NCBI GenBank assembly: GCA_034336665.1 | Contig: JAPFBE010000036.1 | Coordinates: 372,001 to 436,000, forward strand | Length of the DNA stretch: 64,000 nucleotides | Source of the DNA: Luscinia megarhynchos | Lineage: Eukaryota > Chordata > Aves > Passeriformes > Turdidae | Direction: 5' to 3' | Shown: in pieces, positions 45,613 through 57,534 of the stretch | Numbering within the stretch: the first letter of the stretch is position 1 | Layout of the letters: the number at the start of each line of letters is the position of its first letter | Made by a program: the position numbers and the translations under genes | The notes under the pieces: generated by a model | The model's input: only the letters and a program-made list of their open reading frames with translations | What the model was told of the DNA's origin: nothing | The model's database searches: none

Positions 45613-46800
45613 CCGAGTTTGCTTTTCTGGGCAATGTATTTCCCCCTCCCCACATAAATGATCTAATGTAATTTCATTATCCTCAGAATCTTTGGAATAT
45701 TCAGAGTTTTTGTGAAGCTCTGTTAACAGACTGCTTAAAGAACGTTTCCAAATATTAAACCATAATTCATATTCAGCAGGGGTTAGCAAACACCTGAAAA
45801 GGTCTTTTAAATCATGCGGAACTAGTTCATTTGATGTAAAAGTTGCTCTCATCATTCCCTGAAATATTGCACTTTGCCTCCCAAACTCCCTTTGTACCTT
45901 GCAAATTTCTTTTTTATCTTGGTATGGTAATGGTTGGTAGCTTCTTTTACCATTCTTTCTACCTAAATAAACAACTGGTGCTGCTTCAAAAACCTGATGA
46001 GATTCAGGGTTAATCAGTAAGTTAGGGGTTAATTGTTTCTGTGCCTCTGCGGATGGTGTCTGTGTACCTGAGACACGTGCTTCCCCTCCCCCTCCCTCTG
46101 CGCTCCCGGAGCTTCCATTGTTCTGTGTCCCGGTGTTAGAAAAAGCATTAGAAAGCGGTATAGCTTGGACAAATGGGTTAAAATAACCAGAAAGATATTG
46201 AGCAGAAATGGGAGTTGGATGCAGGAACAGATTATTGGAAGAAAAAGGCATAGTATTAGAATTTACTACAGGTTTTTCCCCTTGCACTAAAGAAGGGCGA
46301 TTTTCCAAACTAGGTTGCTGAGACGACAATAGTGACAGAGGAGGGTACAATGGTAAGTTTGTAGCAAATTGTTCAGGAGATTCGAATTCTGTGTATTTTG
46401 GTGGATTTTTTTTATTAGCAGTTTCTGGAGGTATTTCTGATTTCTCTTTTAATTCAGGGACAGGAGGTTCCGAATTAGGTAAAGAGGGTTGTAAAGAATT
46501 TTCCAGTGGTTGATTTTTGTTCTCTAATTGTGATAATTGTTTGTGACTATTTAAAAATATGGGCAAAAATAAAGCAACAGTGGTATCGCCTTGCTGTATT
46601 TTAGAAGTTAATAAATTTCCAACACTGTCCAAAAAGAAAATAGATTTGATATTTTGCTTTTCAAATTCCATAACTTCTCGAGACAACCAGCTGACAAACT
46701 TTCCAGTCTGTTTCTTAGAAATTACAACATGCTGTGCATCTAACATTTCTTTAAGCTGAGAAATAGTACTCTTTTGTTGTGCTGAAACATTCCCCCCCAT
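45613..46800 (-). pseudogene. gag: gag of copy B, 5' part (matrix to capsid)
   Basis: The start at 46800 gives MGGNVSAQQ. The reading is open without a break to the insertion at 45613, where copy A has a stop, and covers matrix, the Pro-rich linker (with PLYPPLSLL) and most of capsid (ELVPHDLKDLFRCLL...). Apparent extensions at both ends, upstream into the leader and downstream into the ERVL LTR, are not gag. Confidence 0.92.
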
Positions 46801-47398
46801 TTCGATGTTATAAAAACAAAATGCACAATTCCCTGTCTTTCGCAGAAAAGTTACACAATAGCAGTCCGTTTGCAAAACCCAGGTGGGGGTGCTGGGCTTT
46901 AATACTACACGTGGTTGCCCGTAATAGCCACACAAGACGATCCCGGAGGAATCCCACTTCAGGGAAAGCTCCGGCGCCCGTGCGTACGCCAATACCGCAA
47001 CACACGCCAGGCAGAGCTGGCTGAGCACGTGTACTGCCGGGCGAGATTGCAACACCGCCCACGCGCTCCCCGCTCCACGCTGGAACTGCTGCCGCTGCCA
47101 CCCGCGGGGTACCAACCTCCCCCCACGGGTCTGAGCTAATCTGTCCAAAAACCCCCCTCCCTTGTACCTCGGGGCTAAGGTGGGGTTACCTTTCTCAGAC
47201 AGAGTGCGGTCTCCGCAGTAACTCTGCAAAAGTTCCGATCCAGAGACGGCTTCTCCGAGTCCGCGAAGAAGTTGCCCGTCTCACCCTCCCGCGTTCGGGG
47301 CTGGTAAACAGCTCCAATCACGGAGGTAGTCGATCAACCTAACCAGCCTGTAAAGTCCTAAAACTGGGACTCCAGGCAAAATGGGGTCCAAAATCAAG
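46801..47398 (-). other. 5' leader of copy B
   Basis: Untranslated leader similar to 4917-5515. An open frame continues into it upstream of the gag ATG, but the conserved MGGN start argues that this is leader. Confidence 0.7.
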
Positions 47399-47416
47399 CC
47401 CAACAGTCAGGCGCCA
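47399..47416 (-). other. Degenerate primer-binding site of copy B
   Basis: The minus strand reads TGGCGCCTGACTGTTGGG, keeping only the first 7 bases of the lysine-type site that is exact in copy A. Confidence 0.6.
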
Positions 47417-47418
47417 AC

Positions 47419-47780
47419 TGCTAAAATGATGCTTTGTCTTTTACCTAATTACTTAAGATAAGACAATGCATATTATAGCATGGATGGAAAAGGATTACAA
47501 AAGAGGCTCTTCCTTTTCTCAGCTTTATTCTAAGGCGATGGCATGGCCCGATGGAGGAAAGAGGAAAGAGCGAGATCCCTCCTGGGACCTCCGTCTTCAG
47601 GAGAGGGAATGGGGAGTGGCTTTGGCTAGCAGCCAATGGGATAAGGATACAGGGGGGGATAGGATCAGGATACAGGAACTCCCGGTAGGGTACAAGGTCA
47701 CAGGGAAAGGTCACAGGACAGGAAGGAGATGGCCAGGTTTGCTGATTCATTCCTTATACCTCATTTATCGAATTACAACA
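47419..47780 (-). repeat. 5' LTR of class II copy B
   Basis: 362 bp, 6 differences by eye from 33528-33889. Confidence 0.94.
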
Positions 47781-49546
47781 GTGACTAATATTGTCAACCC
47801 AGCTTCTTTTCTCAGTGGAAATCAAGAAGAACCAGTACACCACGATTGTCTGGAGACTATCAAAGCCACCTACTCCAGCCGACCAGACTTGAAGGACACC
47901 CCTTTTGACGATGCAGAAACCTGGTTTACTGATGGAAGTATCTACGTCATCAGTGGGAAGCGATATGCTGGGTATGCAGTTACCACAAGTAAAAAGGTAC
48001 TGGAATCTGGATCTTTGCCAATAGATACCTCTGCACAGAAGGCTGATATAATTGCCCTGATTCGTGCCTTGGAAATGGCAAAAGGGAAGAAAATAAATAT
48101 ATATACAGACTCGAGATATGCATTTGGGGTTGTGCACGCACATGGAGCTATCTGGAAAGAGAGAGGACTGTTAAATTCACAAGGAAAGAACATAAAACTT
48201 GCACAAGAAATAATGCGATTATTGGAAGCAGTCCAGATGCCTGAGAAGGTAGCAATTATGCACATTAGAACACACCAGAAGGTGAGCTCAGAATTGGAAG
48301 AAGGAAATGAGCTGGCGGACAGAGAGGCAAAAGAGGCAGCAAAGGGTAAGATAACACTTGAGGGAACCTTGATTCCAGACGGACAGATATCCCTGGAAGG
48401 TAAGCCAATATATGATAAAAAAGATAAGGAATTAATTGAGGATCAGAAAGGTACATATAATGAAGAAGGATGGGCTGTCACTACAGAAGGAAAACTGGTT
48501 ATCCCCTTCCACATACTATGGTCCCTAGTTAAAAAGGAACATCAGAAAACACACTGGGGAGCAGACGCTCTATATACCTATCTAATTGAAAAAAATTACT
48601 GCCAGAAATTTATACTATTGTTACCCAGGTTACTCGGCAGTGTGACCTTTGCCTCCAGACTAATCCTAAGAATACCCCTAAACCAAAACTTGGTCGAATT
48701 GGAAGAGGCTAGGGGCCTGGGCAGCAGTGGCAAATTGATTTTACAGAACTTCCAAGAAAAGGGGGGTATAGATATTTACTGGTGATGACAGATACCTTTT
48801 CAGGGTGGCCAGAAGCTTTCCCAACTAGACCTGCCAAAGCCCGGGAGGTAACTAGAGTGTTGTTACAAGAAATGATACCACGCTTTGGAGTTCCAGCCAC
48901 TATATCCTCAGATAGAGGACCACACTTTATTTCAAAAATAGTGCAACAAATTAGTCGTCACTTGGGCATATATTGGGAACTTCACACCCCATATCATCCT
49001 CAGTCAAGTGGTCAAGTAGAGAAAATGAATCATTTAATTAAACAGCAAATTGTGAGGTTAGGACAAGAAGTTAATTTGCCCTGGCCCCAATCACTCCCAT
49101 TGGCATTGATGCAAATTCAAACTAAGCCGAGGACTAAAGAAAAGTTAAGTCCCTTTGAAATGCTTTACGGGAGGCCGTATGGAGTGCAAAGGGGAACTTC
49201 TACCCAAGTTGGAGAGGAGACACTGGCCACCTATATGGTGGCTTTGAGCAAACAGCTCAGAAAAATTGAAAAACATGTGGCTGGAACTCGGGGCAAAGGT
49301 CTGGATGGACCTGTGTATAATATACAGCCTGGAGATTATGTATATGTTAAGTCTTTTACAGAAAAAACCCTCGAACCACAGTGGGAAGAACCATTCCAGG
49401 TGCTACTTACCACCTTCACTGCAATTAAGATCAAGGAACAGAGCGCTTGGATCCACCATTCTCGGGTGAAGAAAGCTCCAGAAGCCCCTTGGAAAGTAAT
49501 ATCTGGTGATAACGGACTAAAGCTCAAGTTTACACGAACAAAATGA
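47781..49546 (+). pseudogene. pol: pol of ERV N, right part (RNase H, integrase)
   Basis: Begins right after copy B. RNase H acids appear in WFTDGS, SAQKADIIAL, YTDSRYAFG and GNELADREA; the usual Glu of the second block is Asp here. Integrase follows with HQKTHWGADAL (His pair). A frameshift near 48620 passes into a frame with the Cys pair (CDLC) and the first catalytic Asp (WQIDFTE); a second, near 48780, enters 48782-49546 with SSDRGPHF and GQVEKMN. The long frame that starts at 47466 is LTR read-through up to 47780. The gene ends by overlapping the env ATG. Confidence 0.9.
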
Positions 49547-52149
49547 GCATATTACAGTTAGGGGTGTTCGGTGATTCAGAACGTAGGAATTTAATTGTTT
49601 TGTTTGTAAATATAACTATATTCCAAGAATTGGAAAGTACCTTTAGCCAGAGCAATGTTGAATGGCCTTGGTCCCACGCTTTTGTTCAGTATATCGGATA
49701 TATGGGGAAAATACAAAATTTGAACTTGTCAAGTGTAGTCATGCATGGAAACCAGGTATATGAAAAGCAAGAATGGCAAAAACAAGAGTTGTGGTCACTT
49801 CAAGGGACTGTAGGAGAGACCATCAGAATAGGATGTCAGATAATTAATAGAACTACCCATGAAAAACCAGTTCAAATCGGCGTCTCATCTCCCCCTGCAA
49901 ACAGACATAATGAGATTTGTAACAAACACAGTGAGCCACATTGTTGGTATAATTTTACATTAGATCGGACTGTTAAGGTGGTATGCCTTTGGGCTTATAA
50001 AGATCTTGGGCTCTCATTTAAATTTAGAATAAATGCCATAACTGAATCTGTTCAGATTCAGACTCAGAGTACGCCACTTGAACTTAAACTTATAATTTAT
50101 AAGGTAGGCCCATATATAGTGAGAAATACAGGTCAACAGCAATTATTATTCAATCCAGAATGGTCTCTCAAGCGTGTTAATACAAACCAATATTTCAGAG
50201 ATTCAACCAGCCTGTTCCTCCTTCCTAAAACCATCCCTAGAAGGGTGGACAACATGGTTACAGAAGCAAGTACACCTTAGGGATAGAATGCGAAGAAATT
50301 TAACGGGAATGTTAGGAACAGGATTAGGAATTTTGAATGGAATTGACTCTAAAATACTAGTAAATAAGCTAGCAACTGCAACCAATGATTTGACAAAACT
50401 GACCCAACCCCTACAATCATGTTTATTGGCATTAGGAAATAGTCAGTGGCAGGTTTCAAAAGTATTACCGAACTGGGAAAAGGCTGAGGACCAGGACCAT
50501 AAGTTAATAATAGACGCACTTAGCACTGTCCAAGATAATGTGTCTTTAGCTTTCAGTTGTATACAAGCGCAGTTATGGATCCAATCCACAGCTGCCTTGG
50601 CTATAAGAGAAGGGAGTGAAGGCACTTTTCCAATGGAGGTCCGAAAAGCTGTTTGGGACAATGCTAATGATTTTGAAAGAAAATTCCAATCCTGGTGGAT
50701 TCTAGTAAATTTCACCTATGATCCTGTTGCTAATATGGCCACTACCTTTGTGCTAACCATACGTAATGCCACAGTTTATGCTATTCAACCCATCATTGCA
50801 TTGGGACTCAACCATGAGGGGACGGTGTTGTATCCCTCAGAGCATAGGGCGTGGGCCCGGACAGTAAATGGGAAATGGCAAACTGTGAATGTAGAATCCT
50901 GTGTTACTCAAGAACAACAAGGGTTTATCTGTGAAAGCAATACAATTGATGCTCAAGACGTATGCCTTGACACCGAGCAGGGTGTATGTGTCCTGGGTCA
51001 GTGTTATGACTACTCCTCTCCCTGCCCCCCCCCCTCTGTCTGCACGGAGCTGCTGCCGCCTCCCCATGGCCCGGGCTGCTGGGCTGCTGCTGCCTGCTGC
51101 TTTGGCTGCTGGGCTGCTGGCCTGCTGCTGCTGCTTTTGCTGCTGCTTTTGCCGCTTTGGCTGCCGCTTTTTCCCCTAGCTTTTGCCCCAGCTTCTCCTG
51201 CCCCCAGCTGCTCCCTCTTTCTCTCTCCCTTCTTCCCCTCATCCCGAAGATCTGCACCGGCTCTGGACGGAGGGATCTGAACATCAGAGACTGCGTCTGG
51301 AAGCCTGCCACAGAAGCTTTGCACCCTTCCCAGCAGGGACTGACGGAGCTCGTCCATCCTCGCTCACCTTGGTGAAAACGTTTTGTGTCATCTGGGGATT
51401 GTTCTTTCCTGGTGTTGGGAAGTGTTTTGTTAAAATAAACAAGTTTTTTCCACTTTTTTCCCTCGGAGGAAGTTCTTCCCGAACCCGGTAGTGGGAGGGG
51501 GAAGGAGTTCTGGGGGTTTATTTTCCTAGGGGGACTCCTTTGCGAGATATCTCCCGTAAATTTGTCCTAAACCAGGACAGTATGTCACTTTGAAATTCAT
51601 CCAGATGCTGATCAAAAGACTATGCTTATGTATACTGGTCGAGGATGTGTATGTTTAAGAACCACTTGTGTTTTTGTAAACATAGACAATGAGAATGTAA
51701 CCCTGCCTGTTAAGAATAACTCTAACTTCTGTATTTGTAATTTCGTTAGAATTGTGGGATGTGATTTTTCATATTCGTCGCCAGTTACATCTCACCAGCT
51801 GATAAGGTCTAAGTACACAACATACCATGAACTGTCACCTACACCCATTGGAATAAACCTTACATTGGTAAAGCAACTGGCAAAACACCAAGACTTAGCA
51901 AAAATTTTGGAAGAAATCAAAGAGAGCGGGCAAAAGACTTTAGTCACTGTTCATCATGATGTCCAAGAAATAAATAGAGTCTTACAAAGGGTTAAGCAGG
52001 ATACAAGCCATAATTGGTGGGATGCCCTTTTCGGGTGGTCCCCAACTGCAACTGGAATTTTGAATACATTATGTCATCCAGTAATTGTGTTATTGGTTTT
52101 AGTTAGTCTAAGCTTACTGCTGTCTTTTGTACTACTTATTTGGAATTGA
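49543..52149 (+). pseudogene. env: env of ERV N, non-canonical, split by a solo LTR
   Basis: The ATG at 49543 overlaps the pol stop (ATGA). The first frame (49543-50280) is a surface-type region rich in Asn-X-Ser/Thr sites. A frameshift near 50180-50280 moves to a frame with a basic RMRR stretch followed by a Gly-rich fusion-peptide-like segment (GMLGTGLGILNG) and a heptad-like helix. The solo LTR interrupts it at 50988. The last part (51585-52149) has Cys-rich ectodomain, a helical segment, WWDALFGW and a hydrophobic anchor (about 25 residues before the end). I found no CX6CC motif, so the subunit linkage differs from typical gammaretroviruses. Broken and not translatable as one protein. Confidence 0.8.
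50989..51579 (+). repeat. ERVL-type solo LTR (591 bp) in env of ERV N
   Basis: TGTCCTGGGTCAG to AACCAGGACA, with perfect 5-bp duplication gtatg (50984-50988, 51580-51584). Contains the family's CTG-rich tract (51040-51180). Confidence 0.93.
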
Positions 52150-52277
52150 AAGATGATACAAGGAATGGCAATACTAACTTCATTGTCCAGAGTACATGGT
52201 AAGGCATTAAGAGATACATATCGTAAGAATGGAGAAAAAGAAATCTTGTATTGAGTAAAAGAATTTACTAATTTTCT

Positions 52278-52291
52278 AGAAAAGAGAGGAC
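52278..52291 (+). other. Polypurine tract of ERV N
   Basis: AGAAAAGAGAGGAC directly before the 3' LTR. Confidence 0.8.
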
Positions 52292-52826
52292 TGAAACAGG
52301 GGATTTAAGGGTTAAATAGAATGAAAAGTAGAACATATGGTATCAGTAACTGTGTGCTTATAAGGAAAGGAATGCACGATAAGACACCCCTGATTTATAT
52401 ATTTTGTTGGGCTTGCAAAAATGAAGGGGGTCCTCTTCGTAAAAGTTCAGAGTCTGCAAAATATCACAATCAAGAGACTAAAGCGCATGCGTAGAAAGAC
52501 AAGGTAAAAAGTTTAACAGCGAGGCAGACTGCTGTTCTTCATCATTTTCAGCCCACCGACTCATTTAGAGACCACTGACCCAATAAACTACGCAGCCGCA
52601 ATGAATATGCAACTGATTTCCATACGGAGGGGGGAACAGGCGGGGCAGATAATCAATATGTATAGGCGATTTAGAATATGCATGAACTTCCTAGATAAAT
52701 AGAAGATTAAAAATCATGTAAGGTACACAGGATTTGGGAAGATGCTCTCCCCCTGCGTCCAGCGCTGAATAAAATACGTACCTACTCCACAACTTTATAG
52801 GTTGTGAAGTTTATTTCCGTGCTTCA
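52292..52826 (+). repeat. 3' LTR of ERV N (535 bp)
   Basis: TGAAACAGGGGATT to CCGTGCTTCA, 19 differences by eye from the 5' LTR, no length difference. Confidence 0.93.
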
Positions 52827-52830
52827 GAGG

Positions 52831-53467
52831 CACCGTAAATTTGGTCTGAAAATCCTTTTGTAAGCTATAGGGATAGACTGTACTACACTAAAAATTCCTA
52901 TAAACCATGGAAAAAGACATGGGGATTTGGAGTGCTCAACTTAATAGATCATTGAGCAAACATATGTGTGTTGAGGATCCTTTGCCCCGAGGGAAAAAAA
53001 GGGGAATTCTCTTTCTGGGGATGAAGTATGAACCGAGAGAAAGAGAAATTAAGAGAACTTTTGCTTTTTGAACAATTCATTCTTAAAAGTAAATACTCCT
53101 AAGTTTTAACATGGCCCATAAGCCACAGCTTTGGGACAGCTGTGAAGATGGGAGGAGTTCTGTGGAAAGTGAAGCCACGAGAGAACTGGTTTTTTTTTTT
53201 TTCTTCTTTTGGAAAAATCCCTATAGCCGAACAAGAAGGAACTCCTCTCCCAAAAGCAAACTGTAAAAGATTATTTAAGTTGGTAACTGACTGAAGTGTT
53301 TCTGTATGTTGTTGTTAAGAAGAAGGTGTGGGAGGGGGAAGGAGGGGATGGTCTGAAAGTTTTCTTCTGAATTTATTATTTCTTGTGTTGTTAATAAAGT
53401 TTTTTTTACACCCTTTTATGTTTTATGCCTGCCTTGCTTTCGCTCCTAATTCTATCTCAAAACAACA
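52831..53467. repeat. Dispersed repeat R, copy 3 (right part)
   Basis: Continues the repeat interrupted at 29558 (CACCGTAAATTTGGTCTG, compare 14333). Collinear with 26819-27526. Ends about CTATCTCAAAACA with TAATAAAG at 53391. Confidence 0.65.
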
Positions 53468-55710
53468 AGAAAAAGAGTATATTGAAATTGGCAAATCTAA
53501 ACTATCACATTTAATTGGTGTTTCTGCCCGGTTACAAACTGAAACCAAGGCATACAGATAATCCCATGTCCTTTACGTTGCTGAGAACCCTGAGTAGTGC
53601 ATCATCAAATGACCCTCAAATCCATGTGCAGTCCATAGAAGAGGTTCTCCCATTTCAGTCATTTGAGCTATTATATAATTTTTCTTACAAGAAAAAATTC
53701 CCTCTATCATAACGAACATTCACACAAGAACCTCTTGCTGCAGTTTTAGATAAAGGCAAGCGTAATTGTGGTGCCAAGTGGGTGTTGCTTGCCGGCTCCT
53801 CTGTTAAAATGAGCTGGCTGAGGTTATCCTGTGCCCAAGGGATTTGTGCAACACAGCACAGGACTGAAGACTCGCTACTGTTAGATCACTAACTAATTGA
53901 TGTACAGTGGTCTGCCAGTCATGATCAGTACACCTGCTAAGGGTTTTTCCAAGCTGTCTACAGTCCTTGAGAGTGAGTCTAATACTAAGAATTAGACTCA
54001 GTTCTTTCACAAGTCTATAATTAGCCTGCCAACAGTGCATACATCACTTCAACATTTAATAACCATAAAAAAGTCATACAAAGTTCTCCTGCATTGAACA
54101 AAGATGATGTTTTGTCTGTCTGATTATCATTGCTGTGACAATATTTTTAATAATATCTTTAAGTTTTACTGCTCAGCTTTCAGTTCAGTAGAACACATTT
54201 ACAAAGTATTTTGCAAAACAGTTGCTTCAACAAATGACTCACTGAAAAATAGTATCATAAAAGAGCTGATTGCTAATATTTTAATACATATTTTATTATT
54301 CTTGTTATGGTGGCTGTAGATCGCATCATGTCATGTTTGGTTTTAGCATCATTCCTCAAAGCACGTCATAGGAAAATGTCCGTCCTCAGTGCCTGTCTGC
54401 CTTCAGTGGTGAAGCATAATAGGCTTCCAAACATTTTGTTGAATATCAAGCGAGATATAGATATATATAGATATATTATAGATTTTGTACTGTCACTTGA
54501 GGAAGGTTTACTCACAAATGTAATATCATAAAAGGCAATTGGAAGAATAATGTCAACGAAGATTAAATGGCACAATCACATCTCAAATGTATCTAAGAAA
54601 TTACTGCAGAAAATATCTCTTTGGCTTTCTTTACACATCTCTCACCTTGGAGTATGACAAATAAAGTGGGAAAGTAGATGACTGGCGATATCTAAAAAGT
54701 TGTATTTAAGATTTTTCTTTCCCTTGTCCCTACCAAGCACCCAGATAGGGTTTGGAGGGTAAGATCAGATTTTTCTGTAGTTGTTGACTATCCTTACTTT
54801 TAGGTAACATGAAATACAGTAGCTTGTCTTTATTGTGAATCTGAGAAAAAGATCAGGTCCAGATTTACAGCTGATTATAATTAGTGATGAAAGTAAAAGC
54901 AAATACGTGAGCAAACTCCATCTTGAGTATTATTTCCAAGACTATACACCCACATAGGAGGGATATTATTGCCTTGGAGACTTTTTTCTATATTTCAGTA
55001 GTCTAAGATATGAAGGTAAATTTGAGGCACTTGCATTTATTCTTTCCAGAAAGTTGCTAAAAATATATGCTCAGATTAATCACAAATATTTTCTACAGTA
55101 AAATAAATAATGTACTTTTCAATTTAAAAAATTGTCTGCAATTTTGAGGTTTGCTTGAATTTTTTACAGTCCTTGGGACTCTCACTGTATTATATTAAAT
55201 ACATGTATAGTATGGGAAATAATGTCTGCAGGACAAGTTGCCTAAGACTTGACTTAAAATACACCAATATTAATAAGCAAACAGATCTTCAAGCTCATTG
55301 CTAGCACTCACTTATGAAATTTCCAATAGCATGTCAATTGTTTTCGTGTGTCCACTGGCAAGCACAACTACGGCAAACAAATTGACCGTGCAACCCACAA
55401 AGGGAGACAACAGTAGATCTCTCTGGCTTGGTCTGCTGATGAATCCCCTTTATAGCAATGGTGGGCTATGTAGTCGGTTACCATTATCAAGCCTCTATAT
55501 TCTACATCTTAGAAGATTAGGAGTGGAGAAAGGAAAATCAATTTGAGTAAAGTTTATTAGATTTGCACAATGAATAACTAGAGGACATAAATATAAATGA
55601 ATTCATAGATTTATTTGGAAGGTATAGATAAGTATAAAAAATCAGGGGCAGATAAACTAAAAAGTATTCAATGAACTAATTTTGTTTCTGAATTTGCCTT
55701 CTGTTGGGAA
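53468..55710. other. No gene recognised
   Basis: AT-rich sequence with no ERV structure and no supported coding region. Several short frames have no recognisable domain. A small GATATA-rich patch lies near 54455-54480. Confidence 0.5.
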
Positions 55711-56480
55711 AGAATCACAGAATGGTTGAGGTTGGAAGGTACCTCTGGAGGTCATCTGGTCCAACTCCCCTGCTTAAGCACAGACACCTAGAACCAGTTG
55801 CACAGGACCATGTCCAGAAGACTTTTGAATATTTCTAAGGAGGGAGAGGCCACAACTTCTCTGGGCGATCTATTCCAGTACTTAGTCACCCTCACAGTAA
55901 AAAAGTGTTTCCTGATGTTTGGATAAAACAACCTCCTGCATTTTGGTTTGTGCCTATTGCCTTACCTTCTGTCACTGGATACCACTTAAGAGCCTGGCTC
56001 CATCATCTTTATGCTCTCCCTTCAGGTATTAATATATATTGATAATATTCCCCCTGAGCCTTCCCTTCTGTACACTAAACAATCACAGCTCTCTAAGCCT
56101 TTCCTTATAGGAGAGATGCCTTAGTCTGTTAATAATTTTTGTGGACCTATGCTGGACTCTCCCCAGTATGTCCATGTCTCTCTTGTACTGGAGAACCCCA
56201 AGCCAGACACAGGACTCCAGGTTAGGCCTCACCAATGCTGAGCAGAAAGAATAATCTCCTTTGACCTGCTGGCAATATTTTGCCTAATGCAGCTCAGAAT
56301 ACTATTTGCCTTCTTTGCAGCAAGGGCATATTGCTGGCTCATGTTCAACTTGGTGTCCATCAGGACTCCCAGGTCCTTTTCTGCCAAGTTGTTTTTCAGC
56401 TGCTCAGCTTCCAGTATATATTGGTAGATGAGGTTGTTCCTCCCCAGAACTTTGTACTTCTCCTTGTAGAACTTCATATG
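55711..56480 (-). repeat. CR1 LINE, 3' end copy
   Basis: The plus strand opens AGAATCACAGAATGGTTGAG, followed by GTTGGAAGGTACCTCTGGAG, the reverse complement of the CR1 3' end. The minus-strand frame 56229-56477 encodes the reverse-transcriptase C-terminal part (LAEKDLGVLMDTKLNMSQQY, KKANSILSCIRQ). A 5'-truncated copy, as is usual for CR1. Confidence 0.93.
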
Positions 56481-57530
56481 GTTCTGGTCAGCCCAAATAT
56501 TTTGTTCCAGAAGGCTATCTCCATTGACATTTAAATACAGGATGAGAGAGTAATATAACAGACCTATCTTAGGGAGGACTGTGATATTTTGGTAAGAGTG
56601 TTTAACAGGATGAAATAATGAATAATTTTTGTTCTAAAATTAAAATTTAATAAAGAATTTTTTCTGTTCTCATCAGATATTTTATTTGTGGAAAAAAAAA
56701 AAAGGAGTGATAAACCTGTGAAGAAAAAAATATGAGGAAAACATATAATGAAATCAAATGTATATACATTCAAACACATTCTGAGGGAGTTATATTTCTT
56801 GCTGGACATATGTAATTTTATAAAATGGAGGTTAAACAAGGGTCAAAACAACATCAGACTATTTTATTTAGTCTTCTTTTTTTGTAATACTCTGCAAAGA
56901 GAAGCATGATTTGAGGATTTGTGAGATGTTGAACTGCAGGCAGACACCCAGTCACTACTGAGGAATTTGTTATGCCAAGTGGGATCAGAAGCAATGTAAA
57001 TGGGTTCTCCAAAATATTTCCTCACTTTTGAGTATTTCAGCACTGGGATGAGAGCAGCAATAAAGTCAATTGAAGAAATATAGTAAAATCTTTCATCCTT
57101 GAAGATCAGTAAAAGAAAACTCTGGCTGTACTCTGATGCATAGAGTGTAAGCTTTGTAGCTCATAGCACGAAATGCTAAGTGGTATAACAGCAGGAAACA
57201 CACCCAACACTGTCAGCCTATCTTCAGTAAGCTTTTTCCTTTTTTTTCCCTTCTCTTTTTGTTTGCAAGTCAAAGATTAAGTATAATTAATTAGAGGATT
57301 ACCCATATGCCATGGCTAGATGGCAGAGATGTACCTTAGAAATAGTTTTTCAGTCTTGTGTAATTACTTTGAAATGGTGCTTCTGTCAGATCAGATTTTT
57401 ATTTTTATATTCTGGTCAGATACAACAGAATTATAGTATATACCAAGTAAACGGTAAGGCTATGGGAGATACGCTCAATTAATTTTCCCTATAAAACTAA
57501 CAGCACTCAATCCTCTGCATACATCTTCTT
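56481..57530. other. No gene recognised
   Basis: AT-rich, no supported feature. Confidence 0.5.
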
Positions 57531-57534
57531 TGGA

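Larger units (their letters stand above)
33528..47780 (-). mobile_element. Class II ERV copy B, inserted in ERV N pol and itself interrupted
   Basis: 362-bp LTRs (33528-33889 and 47419-47780) differ at 6 positions by eye. Flanking 6-mers are gcgact (33522-33527) and gtgact (47781-47786), one mismatch, 6 bp as is usual for class II. On the minus strand the order is LTR, primer site, leader, gag, pro, pol, deleted env, polypurine tract, LTR. The ERVL-like element at 38944-45612 splits gag. Without it the provirus is about 7.6 kb. Close relative of copy A. Confidence 0.95.
29559..52826 (+). mobile_element. Class I ERV N, host of a three-level nest
   Basis: Two 535-bp LTRs (29559-30093, 52292-52826) bound it, with perfect 4-bp duplication gagg (29555-29558, 52827-52830). 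Inside are leader, gag, pro-pol, env and a polypurine tract, in plus orientation. Class II copy B sits in pol at 33528-47780 and an ERVL-type solo LTR in env at 50989-51579. Minus these insertions the provirus is about 8.4 kb. LTRs differ at 19 of 535 positions by eye. The gag deletion, stops and frameshifts show it is defective apart from the insertions. Confidence 0.93.

Noticed and set aside
47466..47780. N-terminal extension of the ERV N RNase H frame
   Set aside because: This stretch is the inserted class II LTR read through by chance. True pol starts again at 47781.
56280..56534. Plus-strand 84-residue frame
   Set aside because: It is the reverse strand of the CR1 reverse-transcriptase fragment.
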